Source: Epiperipatus broadwayi (taxonomy: Eukaryota > Onychophora > Udeonychophora > Euonychophora > Peripatidae). Taken from it: a stretch of DNA of 64,000 nucleotides. The notes under the pieces are model-generated. The model ran no database searches, was not told the origin of the DNA, and saw nothing but the letters and a program-made list of their open reading frames with translations. Of the stretch, positions 12,064 through 24,703 are shown piece after piece. The translations under genes were made by a program, and so were the position numbers. Positions within the stretch are counted from its first letter, which is position 1, and each line of letters begins with the position of its first letter. The DNA lies in the NCBI GenBank assembly GCA_028023455.1, contig JAQFVV010006221.1, forward strand, positions 5,065,011 to 5,129,010, given 5' to 3'.

Positions 12064-12305
12064 CATATTATTTTAGAAAGGATTTGAACTCGGACTTTCA
12101 AGCTCCATACATCTATCCATTCCATCTTATGCAACCAATACACATGACCCCATACATATAAAAAAGATAAATGATCTCCAATATATTTATTTCATATTGA
12201 ACCAGCACTCATCAGTTGGGCCAGATCATCATCTCCCACACACATATATAATCAGTACTCAGTATATAGTAAATTAGCAAATCTTCAATCTTTAATGGAC
12301 AGGCT
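12064..12305 (-). mobile_element. Family B retroposon, single arm
   Basis: Matches the left arms at 4.7 kb and 31.6 kb: gatttgaactcggactttcaag, accaatacacatgac, the ribozyme, and aatcagtactcagtatat, ending near the centre-type sequence ctttaatggacaggct. The opposite arm is missing. At the outer end the minus strand has a B-box-like GAGTTCAAATCC. No TSD was found. Confidence 0.7.
12178..12219 (-). ncRNA. Hammerhead ribozyme, core intact (family B)
   Basis: Minus strand: stem I CCAA, CUGAUGA (12215-12209), stem II GUGC-UGGUUCA-AUAU, GAA (12193-12191), stem III AUAAAUAU, A at the cleavage site (12182), stem I' UUGG (12181-12178). All invariant core residues are present. Stem I is 4 bp. Stem II has decayed to one Watson-Crick and two wobble pairs. 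Activity would depend on whether the weak stem II is tolerated. Confidence 0.72.
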
Positions 12306-12615
12306 CAATGCCTATGAAGGACAATTATAGAAAAGCACTTAATTAAAAAAAATTGTTTACACAACTCATTTCAATAATTAGAAATCACTTTTTGAAGTAG
12401 TGAACAATGTTAATATGACTGAATTGCTGTCAATACATTTTCAAATAATTAGTATAATGAAGATTGATAAATGATAAAGTATAATTGTTTACACAAATTA
12501 TAGTCTGTACAATGACCAAAGATTTCAGATATCATTTATTTAAAAACAATTCTATTTTATGGCTACTGATAAATACCAAAGATAATGGATTGTAGAAGAC
12601 TTTAAGTAAGAAGTT

Positions 12616-13250
12616 TAAATTGTGAATAATTAATAAGCAGTGTCTGACTGCAAATATCTTCTATTGCCTTATACAGATAATGGGATAGTATATAGAAAAA
12701 ACAAAATAGATAAGAATAAATATATAGATATTAAAACTTATAATAGTAGTATTGCAAAAAGTATGAATAAAATAATTATTAGAATTAATAAAAAGTTTAG
12801 TAATATGATAAAATTAAAGACAGTAAATAAAAGAAAAAAGAATATACTTAATATATTAGATAATATGTGAGAAAAATAGAAAAATATATAAATGGAGTAA
12901 ATAAAAGTTATGTAAAAGTAAGAATATAAAAACCAATTATGTAGGTAAAACAAAAAATTCAATTTATACAAGATTAATTCAACATAAATATGTATTTATT
13001 TGCATTCATTAGAAACAGGTCATAGGTTTGAGAAAGATAATATAAAAATGATTAATTATATAAATAATAGAAGGGATAGGAAAATTAAAGAGGCAATATT
13101 GATTAAAAATATAAAACAAAATCTTACTAGGGATTTTGGAGTTAGGACAATAATTTTATAAATAATAATTATTATTAATAGTTTGAATATGGAAGAGGTT
13201 GTAAGAATAAAGTTGAAGAAAAGGACGATAGAGGGAGATGTTAAACAAGT
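12616..13250 (+). pseudogene. Penelope-like element remnant with GIY-YIG endonuclease domain
   Basis: An open segment from 12640 to 12870 (76 codons, starting MSDCKYLLLPYTDN) resembles the region between RT and endonuclease in Penelope-like elements. Downstream, in another frame at about 12930-12995, comes NYVGKTKNSIYTRLIQH, the GIY-YIG core (YxGkTk-s...R..qH). After a frameshift follow LETGHRFEKDNIKM and RRDRKIKEAILIKN, the usual C-terminal helices of that domain. GIY-YIG nucleases in Penelope-like retroelements nick target DNA for insertion. No RT palm is visible upstream, and stops and frameshifts make the copy dead. Confidence 0.7.
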
Positions 13251-13654
13251 ATAAAAATTTTGTCAGTTGGATTTTGGAAATAGGATTGTAAAGAAGTGAG
13301 AAATTTTTGTAATGTAAAAAAAGTAATTTGTAATGTGGAAAAGGTTAATAGTTAATTATGAAATATTTAATAATAAGAAAAGATTAAAAGTGGATTATAA
13401 ATAAAAATACAATAATATATGTTAAATAATAGAATAAAAGTTAAAAGTTTTTTAGAATTAAAATTATAATAAATAATTTTTAAAAGTAATATAAAATAAA
13501 TGTGGATAGAATTAATTAAGAGTAAAGTAATAAAAAGGAAAATGATTATTTATAATGGTTAGGTTAAAATGTATATTTTATTTATGTATTTAATTATGTA
13601 TATGAATATGTGTATAAAATGTATGAATTGTATAATTATATATTTGGATATTAT

Positions 13655-13835
13655 AGTTCTGATGATGACTGCAGGACAGTCGAAACTGTTGGAATAAATT
13701 TTTCATATAAAAAATAGTATTGTTAAAATGTTAAAGAAAGTTGTAAATGGTACGATATATAAAAGTAGAAAACAATATATAAAAAAAGGAAGGAGAAGAA
13801 AATTATACTACTTCCAAAAGAAACGATGGAAATCC
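13655..13835 (+). repeat. Penelope-type terminal segment with hammerhead-like core
   Basis: Lies about 400 bp downstream of the GIY-YIG remnant. CUGAUGA (13659-13665) is followed by a hairpin GACUG...CAGUC (13667-13681) and GAAAC (13682-13686), then an AATAAA-containing stretch and sequence shared with 26130-26210 (aatgtaaatggta-gatat). Hammerhead motifs in Penelope-like terminal repeats are known; here one extra U precedes stem II and I see no clear stem III, so this is hammerhead-like only. Confidence 0.55.
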
Positions 13836-13839
13836 AATC

Positions 13840-14757
13840 TCTACCAATTAGCAACTAACAAGCCTAATAAGATATATTTTTCTTTACTATCAAAAGTGCC
13901 ATTTGCAGTGAGTTATTTAAAGGTATACTTTATATATATATATAAAGATATTTCTTATTTTAAAAAATGCTAAGAATAATTTAATGAATCTTTCGAAAAT
14001 TATCTTTATTAGGAAAAAAATCTCAGTTAATTTAATATCAGAAAAAAGTTTTGTGAATGATTTGAATTTTATTTTTAGAGAAAGGCTAAATATTACTATC
14101 ACAATATCTCTTATTTCAATTTACTACAGTAATATAAACAAGAGATCTCTTTTTTAGAATCAGTTATTATAAATTTAAATAAACTATGATTATCAGATAG
14201 AAATGCAATTTAATTCTCACTTCCAACCCACTTTCTGGATTTTATCATTTTAATGAGGATTTGGGATTCGAAATTGAAACCAATGTGGTTATGCATCTGG
14301 CAAAAACACTTTTGACTTCTTTTTTGCTATCAAGCTAATAGCCTGAATTTTAAAGATCTTAAAGTTTTGAATCTGAGCCAACCTGTTGTATTGTCATATA
14401 GACCTGATACCATCAGAAAGTATATGTTTTAAAAATATATTCTAATTGTAGCCACTTTTTCTTATGATTAGAAATATTAATAACAATACAACATTTGATT
14501 CTTTCAACAGCTGTTCTTTTTCTATTCTAATACCATAATCAGAGGTTCCAGAGTTTAGGGTACAATTTAATCATCATGCCAAATAAGTTTCTCAATTTTG
14601 CATCCAATAGTTTTATGATTAATTTATGGTTCTAAAGAAGGAAAAATTGCTTTTGTTTATAATATAGTAAGCTGCAAAAATCAAGACATGTGTTGTTAAT
14701 ACTAACATTCTTGCAGCTAGAATGATACTGAGGTTAATAAAATAATTATTGATCTAA
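13840..14757. other. No recognisable feature
   Basis: AT-rich, possibly further decayed Penelope sequence just after 13835, but no motif that I can name. Confidence 0.4.
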
Positions 14758-14768
14758 GATCTATATAA

Positions 14769-14977
14769 TTAAAACTGATGAAAACTCTCCAAACAGTAGC
14801 TAGAAACTGGTCTAGTGATATTGGAGAATAGGCACTAGGTAGGAATTTTATGCACAATCCTCCTTGCATTCATTGATTACTCTGGCTTGCACTGGATGGC
14901 ACTACAGTATGGAGAGTTTTGCCTCTGTTTTAATAGCTTTTGTAAGTTTAGGGAATGGTGATTATGTAATATTCAGT
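14769..14977. mobile_element. Family A foldback retroposon with 11-bp TSD
   Basis: Contains the family A blocks aaaactctcc-aacagtag, ctagaaactggtctag, gcactaggtaggaattttatgcaca, ttgattactctggcttgcactg, gtatggagagttttgcct, and the outer arm gggaatggtgattatgtaat. It is bounded by the exact direct repeat gatctatataa (14758-14768 and 14978-14988). The left outer arm and most of the ribozyme are deleted; only the GAAAC-UG-GUC end of the ribozyme remains. Confidence 0.75.
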
Positions 14978-14988
14978 GATCTATATAA

Positions 14989-16165
14989 CTATACTAGCAG
15001 GTTGGTTTGGATTCAAAACCTTAGTTTTTTTTTTTAATTTCAGACTATTAGATTTATAAAAAGTAAGAAATTTCAGGATCTTCCAGATTCATAACTGCAC
15101 TGATTCCAGATTTGAATCCAAAGTCCTTACTGATAAAGTCAAATTCCAGAAATCAATCTAGAGATGAGATTCAAATTGCATTATCATCGGATAATTACTG
15201 ATTACTTAGGCTTATAATAGATTGCACTAGAAAAGAGAATAAACTGCTGTGATTTTAAATTAAATATTATTGTCAATATAGGTCTTTAATTTTCATATGG
15301 CATATATTTTTTCTAAAATTATCATAGCAATTATCAAATTATTGTTGCTTTTTTTCCTCTCTTGTGATTAAATGATAAAATATGGGGGAAAAATCAAGAT
15401 GGAATTTTTTTTAAATATAAATACAGTATATCAGTAATCTTTTGAAAAGATGCATATTAATATACTAGATATATTCGGTCCCATCAAAATAAATACAATA
15501 CTAGTTATAATAACAGGCTGATTAAAAAAATCCAACGTTGACGTCTAGCAAACAATTTTTTCCTATCGTACAGTAGGATTTTTCATAAACTGATAAAAAA
15601 AGTGATTTTAAATGGAGGATGAAATATATAATTCTGATAATAAAATATTATAAATGTGTAGTATGAGATTGAGTTATAAATTTTTGACTTTAAGAACCCA
15701 GTTTGTTTTTGGAACAAGCAAAAATAATTACCAGCATTAAAACGATTAACAATAAAATCTTATTTGTGATTCAATAAAAATAAATTTACAAGAAAGCACC
15801 TCATTAACTTCTAATTTTGACACAACAATTTCCAATTAAGATGATATGAGATAATGAAACCAAATACTTAAAGTTTGAAAGACAATTTTCCTTTTTAATA
15901 ATATAATTACAAGATCCCTATCGTTTCTAATTATAATAAACTTTCAAAATAAAAGCAGTCCAAATAATGAAGCGAATGTCAAATTCAGCTCAGCTCAGAT
16001 GTTTAATAAAAATAACATATCGACCAACATTCTGTAATAATAGATAAGGTATGTGGAGTGTGTATATTTAAACTTGATTTCTGCGTTAAGTGTGAAATAA
16101 AAATATTCCATTGGTTGTTAAAATATAGAAAGTGTTCTTATATAATGTAAAATATTTATCACTTA
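14989..16165. other. No recognisable feature
   Basis: AT-rich sequence without a domain or structured motif I could support. Confidence 0.4.
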
Positions 16166-16179
16166 CATTAAGGTTAATC

Positions 16180-16410
16180 AGAGGGATTTGAACTCAGAAC
16201 TTCTGTCTATTTACCCTCCATTTCATTTCAAACAACCGATACATATGGCCACATACCTGTGAAAAAGATACACGATTCCCAATATACTAACTATTTCATG
16301 CCAATCAAGTGCTCAACAGTTAAGCCAGATTATAATCTCCCACACATAAATACAATCAGCACTCAGTTTATATTAAGATAATTTCTCAAACTTTAATGGA
16401 CAGGTTTCAA
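16180..16410 (-). mobile_element. Family B retroposon, single arm
   Basis: Matches the other family B arms: gagggatttgaactcagaac, accgatacatatggcc, the decayed ribozyme, cccacacataaatacaatca, cagtttatattaagata, ctttaatggacaggtttcaat. Only one arm is present. The outer end again reads as a GGTTCAAATCC-type B-box on the minus strand (with a change). Confidence 0.68.
16279..16323 (-). ncRNA. Degraded hammerhead ribozyme (family B)
   Basis: Minus strand reads UUAA, CUGUUGA (consensus CUGAUGA; the invariant A6 is changed to U), a scrambled stem II, GAA retained, then an extended stem III region and UUGG. It is inactive by family rules. Confidence 0.5.
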
Positions 16411-16494
16411 TCTTCTCACCCTTCCAACTATTCAACTGTCTATTGTAATGAAAAACCAATGATGGAATGCTGTAAGCCTTTATTGGATTTGATA

Positions 16495-16586
16495 TTATAG
16501 TCATACCCATGTAGACATTATGTCAATCTAATCCCTCGTGTTATAGTCATATCCATGTAGACATTGGGTTAATCTAATCCCTTATA
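16495..16586. repeat. Tandem duplication, 46-bp unit, two copies
   Basis: ttatagtcata-ccatgtagacatt...aatctaatccct occurs at 16495 and again at 16541 with a few substitutions. It has no coding content. Confidence 0.75.
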
Positions 16587-16869
16587 TTATCAGATCATTA
16601 CATATCAATGTATATTAATATGAGAGTGATAATTCAATCATATTACTTTTAAAGCTATTTTTTAAATTGATTTATATTATTTTAATTGGCATTTATAAAA
16701 TTATTCAATCCACACATTGACAATATAGATTCAAAGTGAAAAGATATTTCCAGTGATTAATATTATGTAACACTTCAAGATTAATTACTCAAACTACTGG
16801 TTTATTAAGTAAAAGAAATATTTTCAATTCAAAGCACAAGACAAAACTTTTTTAGAGAAAAGAATGAAC

Positions 16870-19750
16870 ATCTTCTCTCCAGGCCTGAAGAGAGGGGGGA
16901 TGCAGCTGATATATTGTTCTGAGGCCCATGGAGACCAGAGGGAGCCCGTGAAGGGGAAAATTTTAAAAAAAAATTACAAAACCAAATTTTTAAAAAGAAA
17001 AACAATATTGGATATATACTTCATACTCTATACTTTGTGTGTACAGAAAAACCACCTTGCAACCTTGTTTGACATAACCTTTATTAATCTCAACACTCAG
17101 TGAGAAGTTATTTATGTAATTTATTTTAATTTCTTTAATTATTTATTTAAGTTTGCAAGTTTAGTTTCATTTTGTTTATGAATATATTTTATTAGTTTTT
17201 GAATGGTTATGAATATCATCTAAAAATCTGGAGCTCAAAAACATAAAGAAAAACAGAAAAGTGGCAAGATTCATAAAAAGGGGTGACAAACACTTTTTCA
17301 ATTTGGTGTTAAATGCAAAACAAGTGAAACTAATCAAAATGAAACTTTAAATTCAGAACAATGTGAGACAAGTGCAGAATTGAAACAAAGATCAGAATCT
17401 CACGAGACCAGTTTGGTTTTTCAAAAAACATCAGATCAAGTAAATTCTCAATTCAAAGAGAAACAGTTAAATGTTAGTGGTGAGAGTAAATCAATGTCTA
17501 CAGAATCTGAGCATGGCAGACATAGTGAAGAGAAGAGTAGGTCAAATACTGGAATTGATATTAAACTTCTTATAACAGGGGTACCTTCTCAATTAGGTAT
17601 AGAAAACTATGTTATTAAAGATCATACTGGCTTTCCTAAAACATTTCTTAAAGATATAGAATACAGGATTTTTTTTTAAAGTATTCTAACATTTTGAAGT
17701 TTAAATGATGAAAAACATGACTGAGATTGGCTTGTCTGGAGTGAAGTTAAACAAGCATTATTTTGATTTCCTTGTAGATTATTTTAGAACTCAGCATTTA
17801 AGTCTATGCTTGCATCAATAAAATGATGGTCAGCAGTTAAAAAGTGACAAAAATTTTTGTATTCATATCCCCGAACATAAGAGAAGCAATAGTCATAGGC
17901 AATGCTATCTGGCTTGGCGATAATTAGAATGATGCCTGTTATCTGGCAAAGGCATTGACAGCCTATTGGATGCATCAATTGAAAGAGAATCTACCAAGTG
18001 GTACAACATTATGAAATGAATCATTGATGTTGTGTTAATCCTTGGTATGTGGCAGTCCCCAGCGCACTGGTGAAAAAGACAATGGAAATTTTCTAGGAAT
18101 TGTAAAGTTGTGTTGTCTCATTTGGATACAATTCTAAAAGAACATGTGTTGCAAATTAAAGAGCCACAAAAAAGGGTGAATAACTTCAAGTACTTTATCT
18201 CAGTGCTGATTCCTAAAATGAGTTAATTGCTGAATGTTCCTCACTTTAAAACAACCCATGTTGGAGGACAGGAACATTTCAAAATACTTTGCTGTTATTG
18301 TTGATTCCATGCCAGATTCATCCCAAGTTGAACAGACAATATTTCTTTTGTATTATGAAATACCATATGAAAATCAGTATGAAATTTAGAGAAAGATTTT
18401 TACAATTTGTTTCCATTAGCCATAAAACAGGATATGACATAACACAGATAATAGTAGAAACATTGAAAGAACATGATATACCACTGCCAGATTGTCATGC
18501 ACAGGGTTATGACAATGCAGCCAACATGACAAGAAAATATGAAGGGGTACAAGCAAAAATACTTAAGCAATATGAGATAGCTTTATTTTCACTATGTGAA
18601 TGTCACATACTTAATTTGTCTGAAAATGCCACAGAATGCATTCCTGAAGTCAAAACATACTTTGGAACTGTACAAAGTGTTTACAACTTGTTTAGTTCTA
18701 GTCCATAGTGATGAAAAATCTTGCATAAGTGTATTAGCTATTCTATTCACAGCATATCTAACATACGATAGTCAGACCATGTTAAAAGTATAAAGTTCTT
18801 TGTAGCCCACCTGCCAGGCATCAAATTAGCATTATAAAACCTCTTGAATTGAACCTAACTGCTAAAGCAAGAACAGAGATTAATGGAACTTTATATTATG
18901 TCAAATCCTTCATTTATGTAATAATGTCTGTTGTATGGTACAGAGTATTCGTTCCAATCGATGTCCATAACAAGGTTATTCAGTCTAGAAATGCAACACT
19001 GGATGTCAAAATGTCCAACTTAAAAAGCTTGATTTCAGAACTGACAAATCTTCAGAACTGGAAAAGTATTTGGAGTGAAGCTAAGCATGTTCCTTCTAAT
19101 TTGTGCATAGAAGTGATACTCTCAGAACTAAGGGTGAATCAAAATGCAAAAGAGATTCCATGGTGAAGATGCTACAGAAGAAGCAGATTTGTCAAAACAA
19201 GATGAAATAGATTAATCCCCTGAGGTAGCATATTTCAGAAAGTCTATCTTCTTTGTAATATTGGATGTTATTGGTGGACTGGCTGTTTATTTCAATGCTG
19301 CAGTGAACATTTCTGAGAAGTTCAGCCTACTCTAGAAGTTCCTATCAATTCCTCAAGAACCCCCAAATAATAAAATTACTGACAGATCAATATCCTGCTG
19401 ATATCAGTGAAGATCTTGTAATGGAGATAAGTCATTTGTCATCTGTTCATCAAGGAAATTTTAGAGAGGGCTAACTGAATTCATTGGAGCTACTGAATTG
19501 CTTGAAAAATTACAAGCTGGAAGACCTCTTCCCAAATATATATGTCTGCCTCCATATTCTGTTAACAATTCCTGCTCTGTGGAGCATTCATTCAAAAAAC
19601 TAAAGCTGATAAAAAATTATAGATTGACTTTATCACAGGTGTGACTAGTAGATTTGGCAAGATTCAGTATTGATTATGATCTTGCAACAACGACTGAATT
19701 TGATGATGTGATTTAAAATTTTGACAGGAAAAAGGCTTGAAAAGCACCTT
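16870..19750 (+). pseudogene. hAT transposase pseudogene, ZMYM1-like
   Basis: Fragments appear in element order. 17380-17679 gives a Ser/Glu/Lys-rich N-terminal stretch. 17940-18080 gives SIERESTKWYNIMKRIIDV-like sequence. 18110-18190 gives the LDTILKEHVLQI stretch. 18430-18705 gives GYDNAANMTRKYEGVQAKIL, then CECHILNLSENA and FGTVQSVYNLFSSSP, the diagnostic core of ZMYM1-type hAT transposases. 18849-19166 gives LTAKARTEINGTLYY and RNATLDVKMSNLKSLISELT. 19540-19720 gives the C-terminal dimerisation-type segment (VEHSFKKLKLIKNYRLTLSQ). hAT transposases cut and paste DNA; this copy has many stops and frameshifts. I could not define terminal inverted repeats or the 8-bp TSD. The 16870-17000 stretch may be its 5' leader. 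Confidence 0.82.
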
Positions 19751-21990
19751 TGTTTAGCAGAGTATAAATGCCATTACATCTCAACTATAATAACTGATAT
19801 GAGCTTGTAATCAATCAGTATTAAATTCATTGCTTATGTACCTTGTTTTATTATTGTTTGTATACTAATTGAAGCAATGAATCTGTAGATCAGATCCACG
19901 CTTCATGTCTTTCTATATTTCTAACCTAGGATCGAATTTGATCCATGCTTGTAATGATTATCATAAAACTTTCCATCTGCCATCTTGTATATATATTGAA
20001 TTTCTAGATCAGTTAATAAGTAAATAAAACCTCAAAATTTTCTATTTAAAACTTTAATTATAAATATTGGATGGACTCAGATATATATGCGTGGATACAT
20101 ATATATATAATTATAGATGGAAACTTTTGTAAAAATCAAGAAATAATTTTTTTAAAAAATAATATTTTTTTAAAGTCAGAGTATTTTATTCTGGAGATTT
20201 ACTTTTGCGATAGACTCTGATCACATTCTTTAGTGTAAAACAAAAGAAAATCCATTAGCAAAGTAGTAATGGATTTTTTAATTAAATTAAAAATCATAAG
20301 AAAGATATTTTAAAGAAAAATTCCTCAAGTCTAAGTTAAACTTAAAATAAATTTGAAACAATAAAATTAGTGGGTTTATCGGGAGAGTGGATCTTAAGAA
20401 GACAATACCAAAATTTTTAGGTTGATGATTATGATCACCTGAGTCAAATATATCCGTTTTGCCTTGGGCTAATGAAAAGGAGACTTTTTAAGAAGTACTC
20501 TGGAAACGTATAAATAGACCAGTAGAACAATAGAAATATGATTAGTCAATTTGTTTGAGAAAGAGCATGGCAAATCCACACAGTTTTATTTTAAAATATA
20601 CGTGCAGGAACATGACGGTGGGGTAAACAAACCTGGCCAGCCTGTTTCCCGTGTCTCGAGTATGATCACAAAAGTAACATGAAGCCAAAAAAATTTTGTT
20701 AAATGTTTGATTTTTGAACTGCTGAACTGTTGAACTCTGGAATAAAACTCAATAGCTAGCTATTCCTGTGCCGAAATCATGAAAGCCAACTTCAAATTAT
20801 AATTCGGTCATCGGACCTGAATTTCAAATGTGGACTCTGAATAAATTAGATAATATCTTTTAAATTGTTTTCATTTCTAACCTAATTTATTCTCCAATTC
20901 CAGTTGACCATATAATTGTTCTATAAAGAAACATTTTCTAAAATGAAATTCTCCCTAAATAGATTTAAAATGATGTATTAGTTAAACTTTGTAATCTTGA
21001 CTTTCTATAACTTAACTTTAATGTCTCTGCTATATATCTGTAATCTGTCTTAAATTATGCCTCTCTTAATGCAAAATCTTTTCTTATTAAAGCAGTCTAT
21101 AAAGATATTTATTATTTATCTATAGATATATATTGTTTAGATTTATAAATATCTGATTTAAAATTCTCTGCAAAGTTCTCCAATGATTGGCAATCACTAT
21201 AAAGACATTAAAGCAAAGTATTCTTGTTTGAGAATTTAAAACATTAATCCAAAATCCAAGATATACTGTAAGTATCAACATGTTTATGAATAATCCAAGC
21301 AATAGTTGGATTATATTCATTATTAGAATAGATATCAACAAAACTGTTTATTCCAAATATTTCAAAACCAATACCTTTTAATTCAATTTGATGTTTTTGC
21401 TGATTTTATTATATTTTAATGTAGTTTTTACATGCAAATTACAAAGGTAATTAGTTATTAGTATTTTGAAATATCATTAGTCATTAATTTTCTCTTTTTT
21501 TAAAAATAAATAAATATGGTATACATCAAAGTATTTATAAAGTAGCTCTATTACATAGAAGAGATAATAGATCTGGCTGCCTGGAAAGTCATAAGAATGG
21601 AAGTAATTTTGCCCGTAATGAAGATCTGACATAGTGTGGCTGATATATATTAATAATATTCTGTTAATCACTATTTAATTTTCAAGCACAGTATTTGTAT
21701 GCAAATTTCATCAGAAGGGAATCACATCCTATACACATGTGCTGTATTGTTTTTAATAACTCAGCAATGTTTTGTTGAGTACAAACGAAGGATAAGATGG
21801 CTGTTCTTATATTTTCAAAGTCTCTATCTTATGACTTGCTTTGAGAGTATTCTTCGTTCATACTCAACATCATTGAATTATTAAAAAACAATATAGTGAA
21901 TATAGTGCACATGTATACATAGGATGTTCCCTTCTGATGAAAATTAATATTCTAATAAATAATAAAATATGACTAAAATTGTTTTAATGA
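19751..21990. other. No recognisable feature
   Basis: AT-rich. A GC-richer patch at 20600-20860 has no readable domain. Short minus-strand ORFs at 21120-21341 and 21477-21671 are hydrophobic, low-complexity and unsupported. Confidence 0.4.
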
Positions 21991-21992
21991 AA

Positions 21993-22098
21993 CTCAAGCA
22001 TTGGTGGCCAAGAGGTCAGCACAGCTGCCTCACAAGTAGTTGTCCTGGATTTGCAGGTTCATTTCCCGGCTGATGCTTTGACACATGAAAAAAAAAAA
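21993..22098 (+). mobile_element. tRNA-derived SINE, copy 4
   Basis: Closest to the 8.0-kb copy: head caagcattggtgg, A-box tggccaagagg, anticodon-arm-like gctgc-ctcacaa-gtagt, decayed B-box caggttcatttccc, tail ctttgacacatg plus an A-run. A TSD is not obvious, which suggests an older insertion. Confidence 0.78.
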
Positions 22099-22604
22099 GC
22101 TGTAAAAAAGGGACAATGTCAATTAGTTTTATGTATCTCAATTCACACTCAACAGAACTAGAACTTCTCTTTAGAACAGCTACTGTCTAAAATATTTATT
22201 TTAAACTAGTAAAAATATTTATTTAAATTCATATAAAAACTTTCAAATATATTTTATTAGTAATTTTCAGTATACTTTATTAATAATCTGTCACTTATTA
22301 AAATTTAATATCTCTTTATGATTTATTAATTTATTTCTTGAATAGAAACTGGTAGTTGATTTTAATTTACTTGTAGAAGGATGCATGCACTAATATTTAT
22401 AATTATATATTCTAGCTGATTGAAACATTGATTAAGTACCTATACAAAATTATTAAATGTCTAAATCTTTAACCCATTATTGATTAAGCTATTTTTCTTT
22501 TCTCTCTTTCTCTAACTGTATCTCCCTTCGAATATGAAGTACTATATTATTGTTTTTTTTAGGTGATTGTGAAAATGGTGTAATATACAATCATTTCAAT
22601 GTAT

Positions 22605-22780
22605 ATGTATAAATAATAAATAATAAAAGACCTAGAAAAAGACCATATGTGAGATGGATGGATAAAATAATAAAGTGTACTGGAGTGATGTAGAGAAGAG
22701 AGATTGGAGATGGATTGAACTTGGAGAGACCATCATCCTGCAGTGGAAGGACAATAGTTGATGATGATGATGAATCAACT
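22605..22780 (+). pseudogene. 3' end of an RTE-like LINE with (GAT)n tail
   Basis: Reads NNKRPRKRPYVRWMDKI, then a frame with RRERLEMD and a Trp-containing C-terminus, ending in a gatgatgatgatga tail. This is the RTE-type C-terminal end (R.R..RW.D.I...W...R.R..W), and the same region is seen on the minus strand at 44.2-44.4 kb. It is strongly 5' truncated, only about 50 residues. Confidence 0.68.
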
Positions 22781-23349
22781 ACAATTTTGACTAATATTTG
22801 CTGCATATATTAATGTCATAATGCTAACAATATCTCATCTTTCTCATGTTCTGTCAAAAAACAGTTTTTGTCACTCTACTTTGGAGCTATCAACTGTAAA
22901 CTTGAGAAATTAATGGGTGCCAAATAGTATAGTGTTCTAGCACCACCATTTCCAAACCAGTTTCTTGATTTGGACTTCATTAATGAGTAGTAGCCTTCAA
23001 AACTAAAACTAATCCACATATGCATCTAGCAGCCAACTTTTACTTATTTATAAAAATCAAGATAGTTGGTATAAAATTGAAATCTCTAAATTATATAGAA
23101 ACTGATCTGATAATCAGATTTATACAAATATGCAAGTAATATTAGCTTGGCTTCAAAATCCTATTTTCCTTTTAATTTCAATTCCAGTATAAAGGAATAG
23201 AAGACTGGTGTCAGATATATAAGTAACACTAATTCCAGCTTTGAATCCAAGTCATCATTGATGAAGGCAAAAGCCAGAAATTGTTCTGAAAATATGAGCA
23301 TTAATATCCATTGATTACTCAAGTTTATAATCGATGGCTCTAACATAGG

Positions 23350-23521
23350 GTGAGAAGAATACTCTCATAATATAAATTATCTAATTTAATACATTAAAAA
23401 AATCCAAGCTATAATATTATAAATCAGAAAAGGTAGTGAGAAGAATACTCTCATAATATAAATTATCTAATTTAATACATTAAAAAAATCCAAGCTATAA
23501 TATTATGAATCAGAAAAGGTA
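23350..23521. repeat. Tandem duplication, 86-bp unit, two copies
   Basis: gtgagaagaatactctcataa starts at 23350 and again at 23436. The two units are nearly identical (ataaatc versus atgaatc near their ends), so the duplication is recent. Non-coding. Confidence 0.85.
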
Positions 23522-23864
23522 ATCACATTCACTCAGATCATTATGAAAGAAATAAATTATTTTGAATTGCACGTTAAATACAAAGCTCATTGTAATATCA
23601 GGGCAGTGGTTAAATTTTATAATGTTTGTCATAGCTCGATAACAAACAATTGTATATCGATTAGTTGCTTAGAAGTTCAAACAGCATTTGAACATCAATG
23701 TGATAAGCTAAACATAACCATTCCACTAAATTGCCCAGACTGGTTTTTTATGTATGTGTGTGTGCACTGGGAATCAATTCCTACACTTTTAGCATTTGAA
23801 TCTGTCGTTTGCTGAGAAGGTGTGTGTAAATTAACTGGTACTCTCTTATATAATAATAATGATA

Positions 23865-24650
23865 TTTTGAACAGTTGGAAGGAGTATTTTGATGTTCTTT
23901 TGAATAAGGATGCAAGAATTGAGATAATTTTTAGCGATATATTTATTTTATCTACTCATTTAGATTTGGACAAAGATATTCAGCTTAATGAAATCTAAAG
24001 ATCTCTTTGTAATCTTAAAAAATTAAGAGTTTGCAGATCTTGGTAAAATACCTGGAGAAGTTTTAATAACATAGTGGTGATATGTTAGTTTCAAAAATAT
24101 TGGAATATTATGTGGAAAATATGAGCCTACAAAGTTGTGCCACCTGGTCTTTAGGATGCTTTTATTGTTCCAATTTTTAAAAATGAAAAAATAGACAAGA
24201 GAGACAAGATTGCAGTAATTATCAGGAAAATATCATTATTATCCACTACAGTAAAGATACTTTCAAAAATTTTGCTCACTAGATTGCTTCCAGTTATACA
24301 TGAATGGTTACGAGAGTCCCAGAGAATCAAAAAGCACTACGGACATGGTTTTGTTTTGCCAGGTAAATGCAGGTAAAGTGTCAAGAACAAAGGAGTGATT
24401 AATATATTACTTTTATTGATTGGATCAAGGCATTTGATTTAATTAATAGGATGCATCTATGGCATTGCTTGAATTCATATTATACAGCTTCTACATGATG
24501 GAATGAGAAGAAGTGTTATTATTACAGGCAGAAAATCAAAGGCATTTGAAAAGAAATTTTGGGTTAAACAAGGATGTGTATTTGCTCCATCGTTTCCAAT
24601 TATTATGATACTGATCTTTGGAATTGTTTTTAAGTACCTTAATCTAATAT
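23865..24650 (+). pseudogene. Degenerate non-LTR reverse transcriptase (RTE/CR1-like)
   Basis: Frames read in order WKEYFDVLLNKDARIE, then an IPGEVLI-like piece, SLLSTTVKILSKILLTRLLP, STTDMVF-like, FIDWIKAFDLINR (motif A, with FIDW-x-KAFD), LLHDGMRRSVI, and VKQGCVFAP (motif B; family pattern VKQGCVLAP). The YADD-type motif C is not reached. Numerous frameshifts and stops are present. It is interrupted at about 24690 by the family A foldback insertion. Confidence 0.75.
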
Positions 24651-24703
24651 AATGCAGGTTTGATATTTGAATTTTTAGGTAAAATCAGTTAAAAATGAAA
24701 ACA

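Noticed and set aside
14775-14782. CTGATGA as start of a hammerhead in the 14.8-kb family A copy
   Set aside because: The CTGATGA here runs directly into the inverted-repeat end (aaaactctcc), not into stem II; only the GAAAC-UG-GUC end of the ribozyme is genuine.
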